Assembly (NCBI GenBank): GCA_037178625.1 | Contig: CM074129.1 | Coordinates: 2,046,001 to 2,110,000, forward strand | DNA: 64,000 bases | DNA from: Skeletonema tropicum | Taxonomy: Eukaryota; Bacillariophyta; Thalassiosirophyceae; Thalassiosirales; Thalassiosiraceae | Reading direction: 5' to 3' | In this document: in pieces, positions 56,531-64,000 of the stretch | Numbering within the stretch: the first letter of the stretch is position 1 | How the letters are laid out: every line of letters begins with the position of its first letter | Notes under the pieces: model-generated | The model's database searches: none | What the model was told of the DNA's origin: nothing | Seen by the model: the letters and a program-made list of their open reading frames with translations, nothing else | Program-made: the position numbers and the translations under genes

Positions 56531-56724
56531 TTGCAAGACTATCGTGAGATACATGAACATTTGCGTTCATCAATCGATTCTGATTCAGTTCTTTCACTCT
56601 CTATTTACATTTAAATATGTATTATCTACCCCAATTAGTGGTTCCTCCGGCATGAAGCGCTAAACCATTCACTTCCAAAGTGTGGTTTGCTTCTTTCTAA
56701 ACTTCAACTATTTATACCCCAGAC

Positions 56725-58053
56725 TCATAGGTCACTCGTACTCGGTAAGTCAATATTGGCCACACAACCATACACACTCCTCGAATATTTCCTGATTACT
56801 GCATTCAACTCTGAAGATACTGCAGCCTTCTCTTCAAGGATAGCTCGTGCAACGGGCACAATATCCTCTTCGCGATACTGGGCATACTTGAGGAGTGTCG
56901 GACTCCATGGATTTCTTCCAAGCGTTTTCCTTGCAATGAGTACTGCAGCAGATGCAAGCTCACTGGGGAGGAAGCCAAGCAGTTTGTAACACTGAAGAGT
57001 GCCGTCAAGAATGTAGCAGGAAAGTTGAACGATTGTTTTGTCTGCGTGTCCAGCCTTCAAGTATCTCACCAAGAAAGCGTGAGCACTTGGAATGGTTACT
57101 TGGTATTCAAGTGTCTTGAGCATGGTCTCTTCCATTTCAATAATCTGATGACAAGTTTATCAGGTGAGTGCTACTTTCAAGATTACCAAGTCAAAGACCT
57201 ACTGACAAAGATATCACAGAAACTACTTACCTCAAATTTGGAGTACGCCCGGTCACAAATGTAAACAAGGTCACGCAATTCTGGTGGGTAAATCTCCTCA
57301 TACTTTGTTGCAATGAACAACGCCGTCACTCCCACTAGTTGTAACTTTGACCTCGTCACCTCCTTCTTTGCGAGGTAGCGATCAATAAGATTCACCACGA
57401 GGTACAGAGTCTCAGGCACAAGCTTGAACTTAAGATGCACCTCGACCAACCAGTCCACCAAGATTGAACGCATTCTTTGATCAATAAATTGTTGATTATC
57501 CATGTATTCAGGACACGCCGTAGTGAAAGCCTCCTTAGAACGGAAGTGTTGATACATGTCTTGCACATAACTGGTAACACAGAGCGGATCATCTGCATCA
57601 CGATCGTCGATTTTATCCGCTGGTCCACTGTATTGATAGCTGTCAAAAGCTGAATCATCCTGCGAAATGATTGGTGCGATATTGTTGCGTCGATTGCTTA
57701 CTTCAAAGCCCTCATCACTGTTGAATCGAATGTGAGTAATAGTGGTACTTTGTTCTGATGTAGAATTAGTAGTAGCGGTGGAAGCCGTGCTTCTACTACG
57801 CACAGTTGGGCTTTCCATCCAACTTTTGCCGGCACCATTGCCAGCGACTCGACGGTTCGAGACATCCTATCCAATGAAAACAAAGTAGATGAAGAATAGG
57901 ATAGTTAGACAGATGTCATGAAAGAACATGACCAAAAAGTGACCCAAGCGATTCTTTCGCCAGCGTTGGCACCGAATAAACGAAACTTACCCTCAACGCG
58001 AGGCGACCGGCATTTTCACTGCGATTGTTTGTAGCTGCGTGTTGGTTCATCAT
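56725..58053 (-). CDS. B-type cyclin
   Basis: Exons 58053-57991, 57866-57231 and 57144-56725 join in phase, 372 aa (introns 124 and 86 nt). The small first exon is easily missed; it supplies MMNQHAATNNRSENAGRLALR, and across the junction RLALRDVSN forms a perfect RxxLxxxxN destruction box for APC/C. The cyclin N box holds YMDNQQFIDQRMRSILVDWL, FKLVPETLYLVVNLIDRYL and LQLVGVTALFIATKYEEIYP. The C box has MLKTLEYQVTIPSAHAFLVR and a helical end. It activates a mitotic CDK (family knowledge). It is transcribed away from the coiled-coil gene at 58425. Confidence 0.93.
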
Positions 58054-58424
58054 GATTGCAACAGATCATATAATGCTGTTGCTGCTGTTGGCGGCTGGCT
58101 TGGTGTGTGTGTGTTTGCTTCTGATCTGTGGGTTGTTGAACTGTGTGTACAAGATTGGCAGCAAAAAATCGCTCAAAAATGTGACTGGCTAATCTAGATG
58201 ACATTTCGAGGTCATGTGTTTCTCGACTTCGGCTTCGCCAAGCGGGGTTGCCCCTGAAAAGCATGGGCAGCCTGCGGCGTCGCCGAAACCCCAGTGAGAA
58301 CGCAGGAAAGAAGATCTGGTATCATGAGAAAGAATTATCCGCCGACGGGATCTTCATGACCCGCCGGCGATGTTTGCCCAGTTGCCCTCACACACCGAAG
58401 ACAAAGACACAAAAAAGAACAAAC

Positions 58425-61400
58425 ATGTGGACCAAAACAGCGAAAGAAATTTCGTCGCAGCAAGGCCGCTGCTGACAATGCCAACGCGGACATCTGCAAG
58501 AACAACAGCCTACCTGTTGTTGGTGCAGAAGACATAGCCATCGTTGGAAAAACTCCATCAGCCGATGATGCCCATGCCTCTACCATGATGGTCGAAGAGA
58601 TCAACAGAGAGTATGATGCGCAACCTGACGTCTGCAAGAATAACAGCTCAAGCACCGATTCTCAAATGACCATGTCGCATGGGCCGAGTGCCAGTAGTGA
58701 AGAAGAAGGTGAGGAGATCGCACTTGTGCCTTCTGGTGTGAGCGATGAGTTTGCATCTGATGACGAAGAAGATGATGAACAACATGATGTAGAATTATGT
58801 GCCAGTGGTGAAGAAGAAGGCGAGGAGATCGCACTTGTGCCCTCTAATAGGAGCGACTGAGTTTGAATCTGATGACGAAGGAGATGATGAACAACACGAT
58901 GTAGAATTAAGTGCCAGTGGTGAAGAAGAACGAGACGAAATCGCACAAGTGCCCTCTAATAGGAGCAATGAGTTTGAATCTGATGATGAAGGAGATGATG
59001 GGCAACACTAATGTCGAAGACACTAATTCAGCTGGAGAAGTGGTTGTAGATGCAATCAACGACAGAGACACAATCCGATGAGGATACCACATGCGTCGAA
59101 CCTGCAAGTGAAGTTTTACCTCATCCTGAGGAGACTGCCCAAGCTGAAAACAGAGCAAAATGTACACGAATGTGCCAGGGCCTCGAAAATATGATGCTTG
59201 AGCGTGTCAACTCTATCAACCAAATTAGAAAGGTGTTAAGAGATGAGATCACGTTGGACAGCGGTAAGTCGTCTAGCTTTCGATATCTTATGTTTCATAC
59301 TTGCTCCATCACACTGATACCAACAATTTGTCTATCCAAAACACAGAAATGATTGCTGAGTTCACTGAGGTAGTCGCTGTACAATCAGAGACTATTGAGA
59401 ACATGAATGCATACAACGAGGGTCAGAAAGCGCAGTACGAAAAGGAGGATCGCAAATCTCAAAGATATCGCAGCTGCCAAAGATGTCTCTCTAGACACAG
59501 CAGCTGCAAAGATTGCTGAGTATACTGCAGTAGTAGCCGAACAATCAGAGACTATTGTAGACCTGAATAAACTGAACGAGGGTCAGAAAGCGGAGTTCGA
59601 AAAAGAGATTGCTGACCTCAAAGATATTGCAGCCGGCAAAGACGTCTCTCTTGCCGCAGCAGCTGCAGATATTGAGTCGCTAAAAACGGCAATTGACGAA
59701 GGGCAGTCAGCGATCGAGACTCTTCAAAACGATCTCAAAACAGCATTGGACGAAGTAGCCTACATGCAATCTTCTGAACAGGAACTCAAGAGCCAGCTAG
59801 ACAAGGAGCAGGCGACCATTGCGGCCCTTCAAGATGACAAGACCTGCCTCATGAACGTAAAAGAAGATATGCAGTCAATGATTGAGGCTCTTACAAGCGA
59901 TCTTAAGAAAGCATTGGACGAAGTAACCCACATGCAATCTTGTGAACAAGAACTCAAGAGCCAGCTAGACAAGGAGCAGGCGACAATTGCGGCACTTCAA
60001 GATGACAAGGCTGGCTTGTTGAAAGAGAAAGCCGAGATGCAGTCTGAGATTGAACGCCTTCAAGTTGTGAACGAAGAGAAAGATAGTTGCTTTGAGCAAT
60101 GCAGCCAACGCTATCGCTGAAGTCGAGAATATTGTTGAAGAGGAAAAGAAATCCAACAATGCTCTCAGAGAAGAGCTGAATGCAGCTGCAGATGAAATAG
60201 CCTAAGGACTGAAGTCCTGAAAGCACCGAAAATCTTGCCAAGGCAGCTGCAGATATCGCAAGCCGTGAGAAGACCATTGAAATGGGCCAAGCAACTATCA
60301 GCTCCCTCCAAGAAGATCTCAGCACATCCAAGGACGAGATCATCAAGCTTCAATCTGCTGAAGAGGATCTCAAGGCCAAGCTCGGAGAGGAAGAAGCCAC
60401 GAACAATGCACTTCAAGAAGACAATGCTGACCTTGCCAAGGGTATCAAAACTTTAACCAAGTCAGTGAAAGAACTCAAGAAGGAGAAGGCTGAAGCAGAA
60501 AAAGATCACTTGAAGAAGGTGGATGAGCTAGAAAAGGCCAAGGAGGGACTGAAAGAAGAGCTGAAGGCAGCTGCAGATGAACTAGCCAAGACGAAGGCTG
60601 AAAGCGCCGACAAACTTGACAAGGCATTCGCAGATATCGCAAGCCGCGAGAGGACCATTGAAATGGGCCAAACAACTATCAGCTCCCTCCAGGAAAACCT
60701 TCAGCACATCCAAGGGCGAGATAACCAAGCTTCAATCTGTTGAAAAGAAGCTCAAGGCCAAGCTTCGGAGAGGAGAAGGCAACGAACAAGGCACTCCAAG
60801 AAGACAATGCTGGCCTTGCAGAGGATGTCTCTGTCTTGACGAAGACAGTCAAAGACCTCAAGAAGGAGAATGCTTGGACAGAGGAGAATTTAACCTAGCC
60901 AAACAGCGAAGTTGGATGAAGTTAAGAAGGATCTGAAGAATGCGATGAAGGCAGGAATGAAGCTGCAGGAAACAGAAAAGGAGCTCAGATCAGATCTTGA
61001 TGCAATGTCCAAGGTCATTTGAGGAGGTGAAGACGGAAAAGGCTGGCCTTGAAGAGAAGATGAGCAATCAGGTGACTCAAATCGACACGTTGAAGAAAGA
61101 CCTGAAAACAAGTATGAAAGTCATATCCAAGGTAGAGGCCAATGAGGCGAAGCTCAGGGCCAGTGAGAAGAAGCTCAAGGCTAAGATTGACGAAGAGCAA
61201 AAGTCCAATGAAGCCCTTAAAGCTGATATTGACAAGCTCAAGAGCGTTAATGCTAAGTCTGAATGAGTCTGTTAAGTGAGTTGACTGAGAAGAAATCCGC
61301 TGCCGACTGAGAAACTCAACGCCCAGATGAAGAAAAATGATGAGTTGAGGAACTGACATCAAGCTTGCGACGAAGATGATGTCAAAGGCGTCTGATAGTG

Positions 61401-61607
61401 ACAAGAGTCTCAAGGTAACGCTCGATGAAGCACAAAAATCGAACCGGGTGCTAAACTCTAACATCGCTTCTCTAACAGAGACAAATGCCAAGTTGAACTG
61501 AGCAAGTTGAGGAGCTGAAGAAGGGAAGATCAATGCTGAAGAAGGACCTCACCTCTGCTACAAAATTGATAGCTGCCATGCAAAAGCGTGAGAAAGAAAA
61601 TGCTTAA
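58425..61607 (+). pseudogene. Coiled-coil repeat gene, copy 1, with many +1 frame breaks
   Basis: ATG 58425 (MWTKTAK) and all later segments match copy 2 at 62332, but the frame is broken at least 15 times: near 58445, 58858, 59009, 59075, 59448, 60091, a cluster near 60205, 60700, 60765, 60896, 61020, 61264-61277, 61308, 61354 and 61499. Almost all need one base skipped. An intron (59263 to about 59345) is shared with copy 2. Reading past the breaks gives acidic repeats (EEEGEEIALVPS, DEFESDDEGDDEQHDVE), then long heptad sequence (LKSQLDKEQATIAALQDDKA; SSLQEDLSTSKDEIIKLQSA; LTETNAKLN-EQVEELKK) to TAA 61605. It would be a long rod-like protein of unknown role. It may be a pseudogene, badly assembled, or recoded. 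Confidence 0.75.
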
Positions 61608-62331
61608 CAACTTTTCAAGATAGAACTCTTGAGCTGCATGGAACAGCAGATTTTATCATGGAATTGAATGTACAGTTACAGTTGATAAGAGTGGTATAAT
61701 CATAATCTTTGAGTATAAAAATTTAGATTGAAAAAGTATCTGTTGTCTGCTGGAATAATCATCACCTTCCGTTGTTTGATATATAATGATGTGTGCGGGT
61801 AAACTGCCTCATTAGGGTGCTGTAGTGGTATCAGTCACTTTGTTATCGTCAAGATTTCAAACTAACAACAACAACACAGCAACGATGCAACTTGTCTTTC
61901 AGTGTTGGTTGTTGGTGGAACTCAGATAAAACCGAAACCTTTCTTAGTATGAGTATTGAGGTACTCAAACAGGGGGTCAAAAGCAGTCTTCTTTTTTCCC
62001 CCTTTCACTTCTCGTGAAAGAATCCATGTCCAGCACCTTTTAGAACTGTCAACATCTTTTCACAGTAGCATGGGCGGCATAAACTGTAAACATCTTTTCA
62101 CCATTGTCCAGCTAGAAGTAGTAAGTAAAGTAGGTACTAATAATAGTATGTGTATGTAGCATGTTCGCCAAATTTTGGAGAACCCTGAAGGTTCTCATCA
62201 GGAAAGAAGGTCTGGTATCGAGAGAAAAGAAGGAAAAGGAGAATCCCTTCGGGTCCTCTCGTCCGCCAAATTTTGCTCTCATCAAGCAACATGATATTGA
62301 ATTGGGTATCACTCGCACACAAAAAAAAACC
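61608..62331. other. Intergenic between the two coiled-coil copies
   Basis: About 720 bp. The frame of copy 2 is open back to ATG 62161 (MFAKFWRTLKVLIRKEGLVS), and part of this has a counterpart 5' of copy 1 near 58305 (GGAAAGAAG-TCTGGTATC). The start is uncertain: 62161 or 62332. No other feature. Confidence 0.5.
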
Positions 62332-64000
62332 ATGTGGAGCAAAACAGCTAAGAAATTTCGACGCAGCAAGCCCACTGCTTGCAATGCCGACGCAGACATC
62401 TGCAAGAACAACAGCCTACCTGATGTTGACGCAGAAGGCGTCGCCATTCTTGGCAAATCTCTATCAGCAGATGATGCCTCTACCATGATGGTCGAAGAGA
62501 TCGATGCGCATCCTGACGTCTGCAAGAATAACAGCTCAAGCACGGAGTCTCAAATGACCATGTCACAAGGACCTAGTACTAGTTGCGAAGAAGGTGAGGT
62601 GATCGCACTTGTGACTTCTAGTGTAAGCGATGAGTTTGCATCTGATGTCGAAAGAGATGATGGACAACGCAATGTCGAAGACACTAATTCAGCTGGAGAA
62701 GTGGTGGTAGACGCAGTCAGCAACAAAGACACCTCCGATGAGGACACCTCATGTGTCAATTCTGCAAGTGAAGTTTCGGCTCAACCTGATGAAAATATTC
62801 AAGCTGAAAATATAGCAAAATGTACGCGATTGTGTCAGGGTCTTGAAAATATGATGCATGAGCGTGTCAACTCTATCAACCAAATCAAAAAGGTGCTGAA
62901 AAATGAGATCAAGTTGGACAGCGGTAAGTCACCAAACTTTGATATCTTATGTTTCATACTTGCTCCATCACACTGATAACAAACATTTTTTCTATCCAAA
63001 CACAGAAATGATTGCTGAGTTCACTGAGGTAGTCGCTATCCAAAGTGAGACTATTGAGAACATGAATACATACAACGAGGGGCAGAAAGCGGAGTTCCAA
63101 AAGGAGATCACGAACCTCAAAGATATCGCAGCTGCCAAAGATGTCTCTCTAGACACAGCAGCTGCAAAGATTGCTGAGTATACCGCAGTAGTAGCTGAAC
63201 AATCAGAGACTATTGAGAAGATGAATCAATACAACGAGGGTCAGAAAGCGGAGTTCGAAACGGAGATCTCAAACCTCAAAGATATTGCAGCTGAACAGAA
63301 AGCGGAGCTCGAAAAAGAGATAGCATACCTCAAAGATATTGCAGCTGCCAAAGATGTCTCTCTAGCCACAGCAGCTGCAAAGATTACTGAGTTCACTGAG
63401 GTAGTCGCTGTACAATCAGAGACTATTGAGAAGATAAATACATACAACGAGGGTCAGAAAGCTGAATTTGAAAAGGAGATCGCAAACCTCAAAGATATCG
63501 CAGCTGCCAAAGATGTCTCTCTAGACACAGCAGCTGCAAAGATTACTGAGTATACTGAGGCAGTCGCTATCCAAAGTGAGACTATTGAGAAGATGAATCA
63601 ACACAACGAGAGTCAGAAAGCGGAGTTCGAAAAAGAGATTGCTCATCTCCAAGATATTGCAGCCGGCAAAGACGTCTCTCTTGCCGCAGCAGCTGCAGAT
63701 ATTGAGTCGCTAAAAACGGCAATTGACGAAGGGCAGTCAACGATCGAGGCTCTTGCAAGCGATCTCAAAACAGTATTGGACGAAGTAGCCTACATGCAAT
63801 CTTCTGATCAGGAACTCAAGAGCCAGCTAGACAAGGAGCAGGCGACCATTGCGGCCCTTCAAGATGACAAGGCTGGCCTGTTGAAAGAGAAAGCCGAGAT
63901 GCAGTCAACGATTGAGTCTCGTACAGGCGATCTTAAGAAAGCACTGGACGAAGTAACACACATGCAATCTTGTGAACAAGAACTCAAGAGCCAGCTAGAC
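62332..64000 (+). CDS. Coiled-coil repeat gene, copy 2 (3' partial)
   Basis: Exon 1 (62332, or from 62161, to 62923) and exon 2 (63006 to beyond the window) join in phase and stay open. Exon 1 encodes MWSKTAKKFRRSKPTACNAD, an acidic region and TRLCQGLENMMHERVNSINQ. Exon 2 has about four near-perfect ~52-residue repeats (EFTEVVAxQSETIE, YNEGQKAEFEKEI, NLKDIAAAKDVSLDTAAAKI), then SLKTAIDEGQS and the same heptad rod as copy 1 (LKSQLDKEQATIAALQDDKA). Internal repeats explain expansion by unequal exchange. The function is unknown; a cytoskeletal or scaffold role is inferred from the coiled coil. Confidence 0.82.

Noticed and set aside
59965..60416. Minus-strand ORFs opposite the coiled-coil rod
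   Set aside because: Leu/Ser-rich reverse translations of Lys/Glu-rich heptads; no independent evidence.

Overview
The window looks like nuclear DNA of a centric diatom (Thalassiosirales-like; inference). Supporting signs: short GT-AG introns of about 77-180 nt; bipartite plastid presequences with an AF-type cleavage site on two proteins (8599, 16062); a DUF6824-type NDVLCGRGGG protein; BspA/LRR_5, MYND and EF-hand families typical of diatoms; a PTxxPS-type linker; and a eukaryotic tRNA-Asp(GTC). I ran no database search. All family names come from motifs I can read.

1-24 kb is mostly host genes: the 3' part of a CEMIP/TMEM2-like beta-helix protein with F5/8C lectin domains; an sn1-DAG-lipase fused to a C-terminal multi-pass domain; a lumenal PsbQ/Psb31-like protein; BolA; a 7TM receptor; an LRR_5 protein; a CCCH/IQ protein; an AAA-polyferredoxin-EF-hand fusion; a DUF6824 protein; and an ankyrin protein with an in-frame TAG.

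24-48 kb mixes genes and mobile DNA. Two copies of a pogo/CENP-B-type transposon (TA target) are present: a 3.4-kb full-length copy at 44265-47667 and a 1.84-kb derivative at 24962-26803 with the DDE core removed in frame. A separate 3.7-kb element at 36446-40140 has ~38-bp terminal inverted repeats and TTAA duplications. It carries two convergent genes, one OB-fold-like with a KGNR...P.C...YP tail and one ending in a CCHC knuckle. Between these lie a secreted Asn-rich protein, tRNA-Asp, an RRM protein, MYND paralogs, an H3 variant with a changed tail, a MORN remnant, an 81-bp G/C minisatellite and proteasome ATPase RPT3.

44.1-56.5 kb is a 184-bp satellite (with 165-bp variants and 717/736-bp higher-order units) into which the full-length pogo element has inserted. 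56.7-64 kb holds a B-type cyclin and a tandem pair of coiled-coil genes. The first copy is broken by at least 15 frame breaks, nearly all +1 and many coinciding with TGA/TAA/TAG. The second is open to the window edge.

A recurring theme is single-base frame breaks, mostly +1, in otherwise well-conserved coding sequence. Assembly insertion error, pseudogenisation and +1 recoding at stops cannot be separated from sequence alone.
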